A stretch of DNA of 64,000 bases from Gamarada debralockiae (GCA_002803225.1 NXFV01001493.1:62001-126000), one strand, 5' to 3'. Counted from the stretch's first letter, positions 1 through 12,341 are shown. Notes: a model not told the origin generated them from the letters alone. Translations and numbers: made by a program.

Positions 1-140
1 TTGTCATCATCATCGTCGTCGTCGTCGGCGGTCGCAGGGCGCTGGCGTTTGATGCCACGGCTGTCTGAATTGCCGTTTCCGATGGTGTGGTCATCGAGGG
101 CAGAAGGAGAGCCTTCATTGTGATCGGTGATGTCGGCCAT
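1..140 (-). CDS. N-terminal fragment of an unidentified acidic protein (cut by window edge)
   Basis: An ATG on the minus strand at 140 opens a frame of 46 codons that runs off the left edge. The peptide starts MADITDHNEGSPSALDDHTI, then has a short basic stretch RGIKRQRP that could be a nuclear localisation signal, then a run of aspartates encoded by a GAC/GAT microsatellite. The start is plausible because the upstream context is purine-rich and no longer frame exists. Disordered acidic N-termini of this kind are common in nuclear and RNA-processing proteins. No domain is visible and I cannot name the product. Confidence 0.55.
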   Translation of the reverse strand, partial: MADITDHNEGSPSALDDHTIGNGNSDSRGIKRQRPATADDDDDDDD

Positions 141-2817
141 TGTGAATTTGTATTAAGATTGCTCTTTGAGGTATGACGAAGATCTTCTGAGATGTGTGCC
201 GGTAACCTTACTGCTTATGGGGTTGAGAGGCTGTTGTCGCAAAGTACCTGGTCGCGAAAGACTGAATTGAGGTTGGCGTGGATGGAGCGAACCGAATGAA
301 TAAGCCAGGCGAAGTTTGAGCTTGGAAGGCGTTTTCCCGCAAGGTAAGGTTGTGTTCCTGGGGACCTGAAATACAAACAGTGGATTAATGATTGATCAGG
401 CAAGGTGAACGATGCGCAGCGGGTGCGGGATGATTGAAAGAAGGATAGATTGAGATGCACAGGCGAATGATGGCAAGGAAATGGCGGAGGCTGGGGGGGA
501 ATTGGGAATGCTTGGGTGCGCTTATGGCCCCGAGCGACCGCTAGAATCGCTGTGAGAGGCCGAACGGGGAGTCGGGGGCTGTGCTGGAATTTTTGGTGGT
601 GGGTAAATTAAAAGGTTTCGCCGTTCTCGGCAACCTGTTTCTTTTGGGGGCCGCCTCAAGGCTGCTGGCGTCAGGAATGCAGAGCTTACGTTACTCGAGA
701 ATCCCCGAAATGCATTCGAGGGGTTCGGACGATGAGGAGCGGGAGAACAAAAGGGGAAAAGGGGAATAGATCTACCATGGGCAGACCGTTTTTTATTATT
801 GTGAGTGCAGTGATTAGATGAACGAGCAACTTTGCTTCGCCGTCACCGTTTTCTCCGTGTTCCACTTCTCATGCCGCTTGTGCAGTGTGAATGGGATTGT
901 ACCAGATTCGTCCCAGAAAGGAGGTGGCAGAAGGGGGGGTTCGGCTTGATCGCCAATACTTTTGATACTGGTTGAGAATTGATTCGATTCGACTCGACCC
1001 AGATAGGTTTGGTCAATTTGTCTCAAACGCTCTATCGCTGTGGCTGCCGTTGAAGGTCGTGCTGAGGGTTGGATGACGGAAGGGAAGACGCGACCGAAGT
1101 GACGAAAGGACCGCGATATCTCGAATATTTCAACGTACCCTTTCGAATAATCTAAAAATGCCCAATTAAGCAAACTTGTATCGACTCCTTTTTCCCCGTC
1201 CTCGGTTGCCGGATTATCGCTCGTGCTTCTGCTCGAAGTGGTGCAAGGATTCTTGTCTCTCTGTGTTTGGCAAAAGAGTGTTGTCTGAAAACAGGCAAGG
1301 GCTTGCTGTTTTGAGAAGAGTGGGCGATGCCAGCCTTTTAAGATCCGAGAAGGGCTTAATTCAGGGAAGGCGCTAATGTCATCAAAGACTAGCGGTGGGA
1401 AGAAAAATTGCCGAGATTGGCTTGATTGGCAGGACTGGCTCGTGAAAGTCAATTTTTGATGTCAGAGGATTGACTTGAGATGTCTTGACTGACTGGATGG
1501 ATGGATGTCAGTCGGATGAAGTCGACTTTTGGTGATTATTGCGTCGTTGGTGGCTCGACAGAGAGTTTTTGGTTTTTGTCGCTGGCAGCTCTTGACGAAG
1601 ACGTTGTGTGAAAGAAAGGGGAGTGGTGTGTGTTGGAAAAGGAAAAGCGCGATTTCGGTTAGGAAAAGGCTCGAAGGGAAGGCACGACTTAAACGAGTGA
1701 ATACCATATCAAGTTGTGTCTGCTTCGAACAAAGTACGAATAACAGTAAATCCCGTCATGAATCAACTCTTTCTTTATTTTACGAGTTCTTTCCCTTATT
1801 CCAGGAATTTTGGACTTTGGCAGCTGCTCGACCCCAAGTTCTCACAGGTGCAGTACCGTAAGCAAGCAGCCTCGTCCTCGAGTCCACGGCTCTGCCGAGC
1901 AAAAATAAAGAGAATACACCAATCCCAAACAATCAAAATTAACCTAGGGAAACCAGTTAAAACCGTCGACAGAAGATTGGAGCCCTCTTTAAGGGCACGT
2001 GGAGACGAACCAGAATTATTTCAATGTCACGTGATCAAGATTCCCGTTCAAGGGTTCCATTCAGCCTCATCCTTCTCCCGAACTCCCCTCGGACCAGTTT
2101 CCACTCCAAATCGAACCATTCCGCCTTCAAGATGCAACAGGCATGCCACAACAAACGTCTGCAGATGGCCTTGACATCTCATGTCCACATACCCCCTGTG
2201 ACGATCGTTGTGCCTCAAGCGAAAGTGGGCTATTTTAGGGTTTCACTCAGCCTTTTCTTCGACGACATCTCTCCACTTCATCACCAAAGCTTCAACTCTC
2301 ATCTCGGCGGTCAAGATCAATGGAACCAATTATCTTGTCGGCAGCGACAGAAAATGGTCCACGATTGGTCAAGACCCTCGCAGTGTTCCGAAATGCGCTG
2401 CCTCAGAATGGAATTTTGACGCAACTTCCAAAACGCCAAACGTCGAGGATCGTGACATCCCTGCCACGAGACGCCGCGTCCGCGACGTCCTTCCCAAATT
2501 GCACGGCCCAACTGTACAATGCAAAAGCAAGTGTTTCTAGATTTTCCTTCACGATTTTTATGTTCCTTCCCACTCGGGTTGTCTGTCTTTAACTTTTGTT
2601 TCTTCTTCAATTCCTTCAATTCACTAGTTCTTTCCTCGCCAAGAAGTGGCCTAGATTTCGGTCGACCTTTCGACGCTTCACTCTTTTAACGTAGCCTATC
2701 AAGAGGACTATTGGATTTATTAGACGCCGGTCGTCATTACAGATCAACTCAACTGCTACCTGCATAATCTGAATACACAATTTCATCTTCTCGACATCAC
2801 CGCCATCGTCAATCAAA
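141..2817. other. Long intergenic region, no gene recognised
   Basis: Frames of 80-212 codons occur on both strands, the longest on the minus strand at 814-1452. Their composition is Ser/Arg/Phe-rich with no recognisable domain, and they overlap one another in antisense. The region should contain the 5' regions of the left-edge gene and of the tetraspanin. I see no repeat or RNA gene in it. Confidence 0.5.
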
Positions 2818-3596
2818 ATGGCACGGGACAATATCTTCTTGACATATCTCCTCGCCGACATTCTCTTCGTGGTATCTGGTGGTCTGCTGCTTATCTTCGC
2901 CTTGACGTCGGAAAACGAGATGACAAAAACACCCACTGTTGAGACCGTCGCGCGAAATCTCTTGTTCCAGCAATGTCCATTACAAGGTCAGTATCCCTTG
3001 AGTACTCATTGTGTCAGCTACTGATGAGAGATATAGCTGCCATCGGAAATGCTGTTCTCGTTTTTGTGACCTTCCTGATCTCCGTTCCCGCGATGGTTAT
3101 GCCGATGACACGAGGATGGCTGAAGTTGCATGGATATATGACTGTCGTATGCGGCTTGTATAGCATGATTCTCGGATTGACAATCTGGTTCGAAACCCTC
3201 AGAACCCGGGAGAATCTCCTCACCGTCTGGAACCAGCAGCCACAATCGACACAGAGTTTGATTCAACAGGAGCTCAATTGTTGCGGATTCACGAACGGCA
3301 CTTCTCCTGGATTCGCGATCGACTCGACCTGCCCGGATGCTCTCGTTGCAGCCTCAACTGTCGGATGTGTTGGACCTTTCTCAACTTACGCGAACAACTT
3401 CTTGGACTTGATCTTTACCGGTGCTTTCGGCATTGTTGGTACGTGCCCATCACCGAACTCTAACATGGATTCTGACTAATGATGCATAGGTGTCGACGTA
3501 ATCCTAATCATGGCCACCGCAATGCTGCTCAAGGACCGCAAGGAGAAGGAACGTTACCGCCATATCGACGAGAAGAACGGCGCAGGTGCATTCTAA
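2818..3596 (+). CDS. PLS1: Tetraspanin, Pls1-like
   Basis: There are three exons (2818-2986, 3037-3438, 3490-3596) with GT-AG introns of 50 and 51 nt, giving 225 residues, the length I recall for fungal Pls1. The topology is tetraspanin: TM1 at about residues 8-28, two more hydrophobic segments between about 58 and 105, a large extracellular loop carrying the diagnostic CCG motif (LNCCGF) plus further cysteines, then TM4 and a short charged tail ending in GAF. Pls1 is a membrane protein needed for penetration by appressoria in several plant-pathogenic fungi and for ascospore germination in saprotrophs. It works with the Nox2 NADPH oxidase. Splitting Pls1 from the related Tsp3 subgroup would need a phylogeny. 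The gene is intact, with no neighbour related in function. Confidence 0.85.
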
Positions 3597-3926
3597 GCAC
3601 ATAATCGAGAAGTCAAGATTGGGTTTGTTTGATGCAGGAGTATTGTAGACGGGAGGGCCTTTTTCTTTTCAGTTCTGTATCCAACATTGTGTATCTTTCT
3701 ATAGATGCCCGTTCTAGCTAGGCTAGTTTTAGTTTATAAATTGTTACGAACTTGCTTTTCGATCGTTCAAATTTCGACTCCCAGGAACCTCAACTTTCCC
3801 AAGTAGGGGAGGCACCCGAATTTCTTTCACATTGCTCCAAACTCGAAAAACAAAGGTATCCCTAAAACGTCATACCAACTTTACCCACGAACTCCGCAGC
3901 CGAGAAAATTTCCCTAGTCCCTGGAA

Positions 3927-4555
3927 TCAACCCACCACCTGCTGCCTCCCCCCAAAAAGCTTATGCCTCACCCTTGAAATCAGCAAGTCCCCCGGCCCTA
4001 CAGTCACAACCAATATCCACAACCCCCGTCTTCTTCCACATCTCCTTACCGCCTCTCCCTCCTCTCGTTGCAACATCCTCTCGACATCCGTGCTCTCCAA
4101 CATCTCAACCTTCTCGAACGATTCACGGCACACTTCCTCAGCGCTCCCTTCCATTTGCGAGAGATATTCTAGACCCACAAACGGTTCATATCCCTTCAGC
4201 AGCACGGCGCATTTATCGAGATACTCTAATGTGACGTTTGGAGGAGGAGCGCCTTGGTGTGGAGTTTTGACTGGAGACGCTTGCTTCTTGCAATTCTACC
4301 GCAATGAATATCAGCTCGAGCCCCATAATGCTAGAGTGAGGAAGGACGATGGGGAAGAGAGGAAGAGGGGAGAGGGAGACATACCGGGCATGGTTGGTTG
4401 CGAAGTTCTGGCCAACAGGAATATGAGTTCGAAAGTCGATGTCAAGCTGTTTCGTCATGGGCTAGTTTTACGAGTGGGATGGTGCCGACAGCGAGGGTGC
4501 TAGCAGCTTTTGCTGTTGCTATTGCGAGGGCGGAGAGGGTTATGGGGCCGAGCAT
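3927..4555 (-). CDS. Doubtful small secreted protein
   Basis: The ATG at 4555 (minus) opens a peptide with a signal-like start, MLGPITLSALAIATAKAAST, but it stops after 37 codons. Downstream on the same strand, about 4310 to 3927 is open and includes NCKKQASPVKTP and a cysteine-containing segment ending in GGRQQVVG. GT and AG sites exist between the parts: a donor near 4385 reading GTATGT, and an acceptor near 4309. I could not find a set of introns that keeps one frame throughout. It may be a small secreted protein with a wrong model here, a decayed gene, or chance. The 330 bases between it and the tetraspanin hold nothing I can name. Confidence 0.25.
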
Positions 4556-6440
4556 TGTCGTTATCGGTTGTTGAAAGGCTCTGAGGATTTGCGATTGCGG
4601 TCGATTGGGTGAGATGGCGATCGCGATAGATAGTTGGATGGTTGTCTTCTATTCTTCCATGACTGAGCCGGAAAGGGTTCGAGGATCAAGAGCCGCTCTA
4701 TATACCTCCATCTTCTCTCTCCATAGCACAACTTTGACTAACCTCCACCAAAGCCACAGGGCGCAGATAACGTTCGCCTTCGGCCCCTTACTACTCACAG
4801 CCCATGATTCAACCCGCCGGCACTTCCCTCCGCCTCGCTATTTCCATCCCAGCCTCGAAACACTTTTCTCACCAGCTCTACCCTCAGGCAAGCTTCAAAG
4901 CTTCAATTGCCGACTGAATATGAAAAGGCTGAAGTTGGAATACGGTAGCGTTGCGTTGAAGCTAGAAGACGCCCGCATGGATTGGGCTTGCGACACCATC
5001 CACGATTCGTGAGGTATCATCTTCGATTTATTTTAGTACTTTGGATGAAATATGGGTGCTGTGAGTGGCGCAAAGGTTATGCCGGTTATTATGGACGAGG
5101 CTCAAGGCTGAGATGAGATGGATGAGGGTTTTGCAAAGTCGTGAAGGTGTGACGTTTGGTGTGGCCTGCAGCTGTCTAGTCCTTGTGAGGAACTAGTGGA
5201 TTAGCTTTATGGAGGACATCGAGAAAAAGGCTGTTTTGATGCGAGAGCTCGCAACTGCGGTTTTTTTCCGTGAAGTTGGGCTGATGTATGAAGGTGGTCA
5301 AATGAACTTTCGAGAAGCCAAGCAGCCTTGGATTGAAGAGGTCAAGCATTATGATTTATGGCTTGTTCTAAAGTTTTGCGAATACTAATTGCCGTATGTC
5401 TCTGACAGCCTCTCGGGACCTTAGCGAAGCCGTCAAAAGTGCTCACTGTTGTGGAGGACAATTCGACTAGCACTCCGGGGGATGAATGCAACAGAGAGTT
5501 TTGCACTGTGAAGGCTCGCAGATCCGGTCGTTTTTGAAGGTGTCCTAATGAACTTTGGAGGAGTTAAGCAGGCTCGGATTTCACACCTATCATCTTCTTT
5601 GTTGTAGTCGACGTGCATGTTAGCCTCTAGGGAGAAGTTAGAACCTTCAAGTTTTCTGCATTCAAAGCTTCAGAAGAGCACGTCTCGGATTTCGCGGTAC
5701 TCCTATCATCCTTCACAAGTTCTCGCTGTCTAGTAGTTATATGGGCCACCGAAGATATATTCTTCATTAGTTAACTCAACTACCCACATACACATTATCT
5801 ACATATCTACAAAACCCGCTTCTTTATCCTGCAGTCGAGACAAGGATGACCACATGTGTATTCTGCAGATGTACTGCAACGGCGTAGCCGAAGTAAACAA
5901 AGTCGATCCTAACGTAGTATGCAGATGCAGTCTCTTTTTTGCATCTTGGCGACCTCAATCTTGCGCTATTCATTCTTTCAGAGCAACACCGAGAAGTTGT
6001 CCGAATGCCCTTGCATTTTCCCATTCTACAGGGCCTGGACTTCAATTCCGATTTTTCCATGTAGGCACTTGGCTTAGTGATCGTCTGTGGGGCGAGGGTC
6101 TGTGTGGCGAACTGTCTTGTTAGTGGCACCCTATTTTCAGATCCTCATTGGAGGATATAGCATATCCGTACAGCAAGCTGTGACGGCGAGGATGGCTCGA
6201 GGATGGCACTGAATTGATTCCAGATCAAGCCAAGAGTGGCAAGTGGTCTAGCTAAGGACTCGCTGGATGAAGAACCCCCACCCACTCTTGCTTGAAGCCT
6301 GGAAGCGTTGAAAACTTCTAATGGAGCTCTCAGGTGAAGAGGTGAGTGGTGGTAGTGAGTTGGGAAATGAAAAAGTTTATCAAGTGACAAGTATATTGGT
6401 AATGATGATTAAATCCCCCAATACAAGATGTCTTACCTAA
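4556..6440. other. Intergenic region with diverged repeats
   Basis: No convincing coding frame is present. The frames at 4605-5012 and 5824-6129 lack domain signals and typical codon use. The middle contains a diverged duplicated segment, listed separately. Confidence 0.45.
5291..5579. repeat. Diverged direct repeat pair (43 bp arms)
   Basis: The segments 5291-5333 and 5537-5579 align without gaps and match at 34 of 43 positions. Both contain AATGAACTTT and end in GGAT. Weaker similarity extends upstream of both copies, and a short part (TCGGATTTC) recurs near 5690. The origin is unknown; it may be an old duplication or an eroded repeat. Confidence 0.5.
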
Positions 6441-7397
6441 CTACTTCTCCTTCACGTCTCTGCCATCCTCCTCATCTTGACATTCATCCTCCATGACCTC
6501 CACCTCCACTTCTTCAACTATCTCCGTCTTCTTCCAAGTGTCATCACCCTTCCTCTCACCCCTCCTCCCAAGTCCCAGAACTTCATCCATGAGCCTCCCA
6601 TTCTCACTCCGCAGCCTCTCAATCTCCCGCCTTAGATCTTCTACTAACTTGGCCTGCCGTCTTCTGAAGTTGCGCTGCGAGTTTCGATTTTGTTGTTGGC
6701 GTTTCTGGTAGCGCGCTATCAGCTCTTCTTTCTCTTCCCTTGAGGCGTTCTTGAATTCGGGTGTTTGGAGGAAGGAGGCGGACTGGAGAAATTTTAGGAA
6801 ATGGAGTTGGAGGATTCGAAGGGGGGTAGAAAAGGAGGTGACGAGGAATCCGGAAAGTAAATGGAAGGGTGGGAGCATACCTCTCGAGCTTCTTCAGCAC
6901 TCATTACTCCACTCCGTCTCCTACGATCCCTCACAACATGGCTCCAGTCATCTTTCTCAGTCGTCGTCTCTCCATTAAGAGTGTTGTTCCCCGTAGGACT
7001 CGTCGGGGCAGAAGCCGAGAATGTCATGTTAGGCGTAGAATCCGCCGATGGCTCAGGCGTACCAACATAAGCACTGATATCGAAGTCATTGAAATTCGAA
7101 TTAATAGGTGAGTTGGTGTTAGCAGAAGGCGAGAAGTCCAAGTACGGCGACTGGAGATTGTTTGAGACGGAGCAGAGACATGGTCCCGGGAGGGAACAAG
7201 AAGGACAGTAGATGTTGCTGTAGTCTATGCTTGGGATTCTGAGAAAGAGCTCTGGTGTTGAGGAAGTTGGGTTTCGTGAATGCGCGCTGAGGTATTGAGC
7301 CTGAGTTTTAGTAAGCAATTGGTGATGGTGGCAATAATGGGGATCTGACGAGTAGAGAACTTAGAGGAAGACGGTTTTGCTGGTGGTGAGGATCCAT
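6441..7397 (-). CDS. bZIP transcription factor, Yap/Pap1-type basic region
   Basis: The model has three exons (7397-7350, 7300-6881, 6782-6441) with introns of 49 and 98 nt, giving 269 residues. The first intron has a weak donor (GTCAGA) but a good branch and acceptor, and it joins the two reading frames cleanly. The N-terminal part is Ser/Pro/Asn-rich with a CPSCSLPGPCLC cysteine cluster near residues 50-65. The C-terminal part has the basic region NRNSQRNFRRR at about residues 188-198, matching the NxxxQxxFR signature of Yap factors, followed by leucine heptads (L206, L213, L220). An acidic tail closes the protein. Yap factors often act in oxidative-stress or metal responses, but the cysteine-rich domains of Yap1 are not evident, so the target pathway is unknown. 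Confidence 0.8.
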
Positions 7398-9130
7398 TAG
7401 AACTCGCGACAAGTCCCTCTCTCTACCGGAGAGTCGAAGTCGAGTATTGGAGAGTACGTTTGCTTGATAAGGTAGGTAGTTGGGAAGTGAGCCTTTCGGA
7501 CGGAGACGGCAGTTCTTAATTGTTGCACTTCGTGACAAAAAACATTTCCAAACGTACGGGCCTCGACCAGATATACAATTTCCAATTCATTACATATGAA
7601 TCCTTTGGCCAATCCATTACACATAAATTTTCGCCATCGTCTCTGCCGCCTCCAAAACTCTACTTTTGAATTTGGTATCCATGCAGAAAATACAGGCTCG
7701 GCGCTATTTGGCTGGTGATGATTGTTATTCGCTACGAAAACAACTTCTCACGGTATAGCGTATATACAGGGTCCATGTGTCAGCAGTTTTAAGGAGTATA
7801 CAAAGCATTAGTTAATGTGGAGAGGGAATGCTACCTGCAGCCAAGGAAGAGCGGAAAGGATTTTCATTTGCTACGAGCTTTTTTTTAGTCAGCAGCCTGC
7901 TTTACTAAGAGTTCGCGCCACCACATACCCCACCATTGTACACAAAGGTCAATTAAATAATAAACCGATTTTAAAATAAAGTTTATAAAACTGAATTTAT
8001 AAATATAACTTTATTTCCTATTACTTATGCATATAGTATTTAAAATTTTGTTTACAATTGATGGTTTTCTATATGCGTTTTATTGAAAAGCTATAAAAAA
8101 TCTAAGACTCCATGTGTAAATTAAGCGATTTTAAAACTTTTGTATTTTGTATTTATTAAAATTCTAAATTGTAAAAATGATAGGCAAAGTAAATTTGAAC
8201 AATACTCAACCAGCCCGCAAGACAGAATCTTCTCGAAACCGAATCAGAGTGCATCTTTTTGATCGACAGACTAACATTTATTCAAGGGGGGAAAGTAGAA
8301 TGACTTCTTGTTGTAGATTTATAACTAATCTTTCGGCTCCCTCTAGATACCGAATGGCTATCGGGTGAGGGTGGTCAATACACAAATCACCAGCAATACG
8401 CAAATTCTTATTATATCTTAATCATAAATCTAAACATAGTTTCTAAAGTAAGCTAGCGATAGCCTTTGTATATTGCTATTATACTTAGCTTAAAATTTTT
8501 TAATAAGTTAATATTTCGTAGTTATAACTGAGTTAAAAAAATTGGGTATGGGTTGCGCCTTGCTGGCTGATTTGCTCACCCAATAGGCGTTGCCATTGGG
8601 TGAAGTGGTGGGAGCCGAACGATTAAGTGAAAAGGGTGACTTTTGGTGTAAAATGGTGGGGAATGTAAACACTTACGTCTTCTTTTCTTCGTGTTCTGTA
8701 GAGGTGCCTGTGCCGCTTGTGGAACACAGATTCTGGCACCCACCATTGAGAGCCGCGCTTGAGATTTGTCAGCGTCGAGATAAAAGTCCCAGTCAGCGAA
8801 GTTATTGAGGCGCTAAGGAGGCGAAAAGGAGCACCGGACAGAGACAGAACGTGACTGAGGGACGTCATTGAAGAAATCCAAACAACCAAGAACGGAAGTT
8901 GTTCATTCCTTTGATGTACAACGTCATTTGAATTTCAATTTGCACAGCCAAGACCCAGCAGTTGTGGAAATTTTCGCCGAGCGTCTTGTCTCCCTTCGCT
9001 GTCTATCCCCTTTGCCATGGCGGGATAGTACGACTTGAGTTCCATACCCGACGCCGTCATAGCAAGATGGGGACTTGATTTCCAATCTAAATACATTTCA
9101 GCACTCAACCCCAGAGAGCACTGAGCACAA
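7398..9130. other. Intergenic region with two AT-rich patches
   Basis: No gene is recognised. The interval separates two minus-strand genes and holds two strongly AT-rich blocks, listed separately. The short frames at 8177-8368 and 8590-8889 have no recognisable content. Confidence 0.5.
7930..8180. other. AT-rich block
   Basis: The stretch is dominated by A and T, with runs such as ATTTATAAATATAA, in contrast to the moderate GC of its flanks. A second such block lies at about 8395-8545. In ascomycetes, blocks like these are often relics of repeats mutated by RIP, but no element end or coding relic is visible. Confidence 0.5.
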
Positions 9131-10562
9131 TCATGCCCACTTTCCGAGGAGAGCCATCAGCGCTGTTCCGAGGAAGAGACAGACAACCATGAAGGTGAGC
9201 CGCTTTGTACTTCTCGTCAACTCGGGATTGAACAAGAAGTCTCTGGCTAACAGCTCAACCAGCCCAGTATAGATCAAGATACCAGCAGATATCGAGTCCA
9301 AGACACCTGATACGACGTTCGCTGTGAAGGAGCCGCTGTTATAGGTGGTCCGCAAGCCAAGGCCGATGGCGACTGTGAAGGATCCCAGAGTCAGCATTGC
9401 TCATTAAGAAGAGAGAAGGCGCCTGGAGTTAAGATTTATGGGATCCCGAAATATGTCTTTAGTTACCAAAGAGATTCCCCTTGGGGTATGATTCGGGGCC
9501 AAATCTCACTACTTCGCACAAATCGGAAGAACATATCAAAGGTTTACATACTGGCAATTGGCGTAGTGAGGCCATATGCACTGCACAAGAACCATGGTAG
9601 CCAGCTGAGGCGCTTCGGGAAAGGGATGGCAGACATTCTCGCTCCAATTCCGAGACCTTCGAACGATTGATGGAAAACGAGGACCGGATATAGAGTGCTG
9701 AACTCATTGCCAGCAGTCCCGAGATTGAGGCCGATAATGACTGAGTGGAAGATGACCCCGAATTCGAGAATCAGGAAAGCGGCGATTTGCTCTTGGAAGG
9801 ACCGTTCTAGAATCTCCTCCGCGTTAGCTTCAGAGGATTTTTCCAGGTCTTCCTTGTCGACAACACCCTTCTCCACGGGGGCATCTTTTCGGGCCTGCGC
9901 TGCAGAGATTGCATCATGCATACGGTCGTCTTGGTCCCCGGAGTGTAGTTGATTATGAGTGAGAGATCGAGTCCTTCGATTTGCCAGTTCGCTCTCACTT
10001 CCAGGATGATCGGTGATGAGGACTTCAACGTTCTGATGGTGGTCGGTGAGATTGTGGGCGAATCCGTATTTGCGGTCCACGTATCTTTCAGCACCGAAAT
10101 CCATTAAAAAGATGAGCATTACGGAAACCAACGCGATTGCGGGTGGCCATGAGTACTGGGCCCACCCACCAGTCATTCCAACACACGTCTGAGGACCAAT
10201 TTCGTGGTACGCGGGGTCAAGGAGACTGTAGTTCAGTCAGTAAATTTGAAAGTTTCAAAAGATGAGGAGAAGGGAGGCACATACTGGATGAACGCAGTTG
10301 CTATAATAACTCCTGCACCAAAGTATCGAGCAAAAAGGTAGGCATAGATGTTGATTCTTACCCAACTGACGCGAGCCGCGACGACAGGAAAGAATGTAGC
10401 TGCTGAAGAGACGATGAGAATCACGAACAGTGCTGAGATTCGAGCACCCAGTCGGCCATTGTATTCGTTTTGCCCTTGAGTAATGAAGCAGACGACATCC
10501 CTTGGATCAGCTGTAGTCAAGTCGACGCTTGTGCCATCTCCTAAACCATAGTCTGAAGACAT
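9131..10562 (-). CDS. ZIP-family zinc transporter (Zrt1/Zrt2-like)
   Basis: There are three exons (10562-10285, 10225-9552, 9372-9131) encoding 397 residues. It is a plasma-membrane type ZIP transporter importing zinc, possibly also iron. Features in order: several N-terminal membrane helices with FARYFGAGVIIATAFIH then LLDPA, a long acidic/His-containing cytosolic loop rich in Glu and Asp, then the ZIP signature helices with HSVIIGLNLG (TM4) and FHQSFEGLGIGAR (TM5), whose His and Glu bind metal. Closing helices contain SGVLDSISAGILIYTGLVEL. The first intron is 59 nt. The second is unusually long (179 nt), and its 3' end resembles the introner-like introns of this window. The start at 10562 is the first ATG in the frame. 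Zinc-dependent control is expected for the family, but I did not identify a site. Confidence 0.88.
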
Positions 10563-12341
10563 CGCAAAGAGCAAGTTCAAAGACAGTGGTGCGATTTCAG
10601 ATTTCGAGGGTAAACGACACCAGAGGTGAGATGCAGGGTCTCTTATAACAGTTCATCTCTCGACAGGGTTCTGTGGGAATGCGGCACGGAAAAAGTAATC
10701 ACACTGGATGAACGAGTGGTCTTAGGTTTCGAGGAGCCCGGTATTTCGTAAGAATTGATGGGGGATGGGAGACAAAGCGACTATCAAAGACACCTTGATG
10801 GGCACGCTAGTAAAACGCGCAATGAGCATTTCGACGAAAGCAGCAACCTACATGGCACGTCTGATAAGCGTTGTACCACGGCACTACGGCGTTCCCGCAT
10901 CCTTCATATCCAGTAACTCGGAGACGAAGCCATAAAGGTTGGCGACTGCTCTCTATTAAGTGGCCGTGGACGGCGTCAACTCCGTCAAGGTTTCAATTGC
11001 CGATTCGCAGGCCCATCGCAAACTATGTCTAACATACGCTAGCAAAGTTACTTTTTCAAGCGCGGACCGAGCCAAGGGCTGCATCTTGGGAGGCAACTTT
11101 CTCTTCGTGTCACAAAAACACCTTGATGGGTACCTTACGCGCTTGGCGTTTTCCGGGCTTAGTTTACCCTATCATAATATTGATTTCGATAGACCTTTGC
11201 CGTTTGAAGACGATCGAGAGTAGAACGGAAGGCGTAAATGCTATTTGTACCTTGAGCGTGTGTCAAAATGGACCCGTTTTCAAAGCGGGCCGCTGCTTGG
11301 CTAATGGATCCCCTTGTGATTCCCCGCTCCTCCTTCAATCACCAAACTACATGTCTTTATATCTCAACCAAACCACGAAATTGTCGACTATCTCCTTAGA
11401 GGGAGGGATCTCCACGAGCTCTTTGGGTCGGGGGAGCCCCTACCCCCCCTTGGTCAGGCTTAATGGCGGTTTTTCCAAAGTAGAAGTAGGAATTGATGGC
11501 CAAGTGGGATGCCTAAAAGTCACTGTTAAGGCATTGTGTCAAAATTTGGGTGTAAGGGGAATTACCAGCCCGCTGCTTGATACCACGTGACTAAACTCTC
11601 ACGCTAATTAGCTCAGGGGGGACCAAATAAGGTTATAAGCACATAGATGGTACCTAATCTTAAGTCTATTTTTAGGCAAAATAAGGCATTGATCACTGAT
11701 TTTAGGCTGTGGCGCCTTGAGTTACAGGCTATTGATCACTAAATCTCATGCTATTACGGCCCTTTTTGTAACTGATAGGTATTAATTGCTAAGTTTCAAA
11801 CTGTGCCCTCCTGTGGTTACAGGCTATCAGCTACTAAATTATATTATTTTACTCCCTCAATTCTAGGCTGTATTATAAGCTACGGGTAGCCTCATGTTCA
11901 AGATATAAGCAACTACTCCTTGTATAGCAATGGTCCAACTTGGACCAAAAGCACCATTTAAGGTTATAAGATTGTATCTTATAAAGCAATTAATACGGTA
12001 TTTATCCCTAGGTGCTGAGTCCACCGCATTGATTGGGATAAAAGATATCAATCGCTCGATGAAGTTCAATGCAATGGAATTCGACAGAGCTTCCCGTAGC
12101 CCACCGGAGTCTTGACCCTTCGATCGACTTAAGCAATTGAACTCCTAGCTGTCCAGGGTTGTAGCTATCTAAAAATGTCTTTCCTCAGTGGTTGGAATAG
12201 CTTGAACGGTTGGCCTCTTATACCCCAATTAATGCGTTATCATTGTCAGATGAGAGATAGGTTTTGAGAAAAGATGAGGAGGGAGTAGGTGCGCAGTATA
12301 ATTCGGCGTTATTATGTCATTTCAATCATTCCACCGTTATA
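10563..12341. other. Non-coding interval with decayed tandem repeats
   Basis: No gene is supported. The frame at 11123-11590 is probably chance. A phrase ACACCTTGATGGG occurs twice (near 10790 and 11119), which suggests a small duplication. The right half holds the roughly 45-bp tandem repeat listed separately. Confidence 0.5.
11685..11909. repeat. Degenerate tandem repeat, about 45-bp unit
   Basis: Unit starts can be placed at 11685, 11727, 11778, 11822 and 11866, with spacings of 42, 51, 44 and 44 bases. Each unit opens with GGCTATT or a close variant and has an ACTAA-like core; the first three run into GTTACAG or GTAACTG. About five copies are visible, with substitutions and small indels. 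It looks like an old minisatellite. Confidence 0.6.

Noticed and set aside
814..1452. 212-codon minus-strand frame upstream of the tetraspanin
   Set aside because: No recognisable domain, Ser/Arg/Gln-rich shadow-like composition, overlapping antisense frames and no convincing splice partners.
1529..2619. Cluster of overlapping frames on both strands
   Set aside because: They overlap each other in several frames with no domain or composition signal. Treated as chance.
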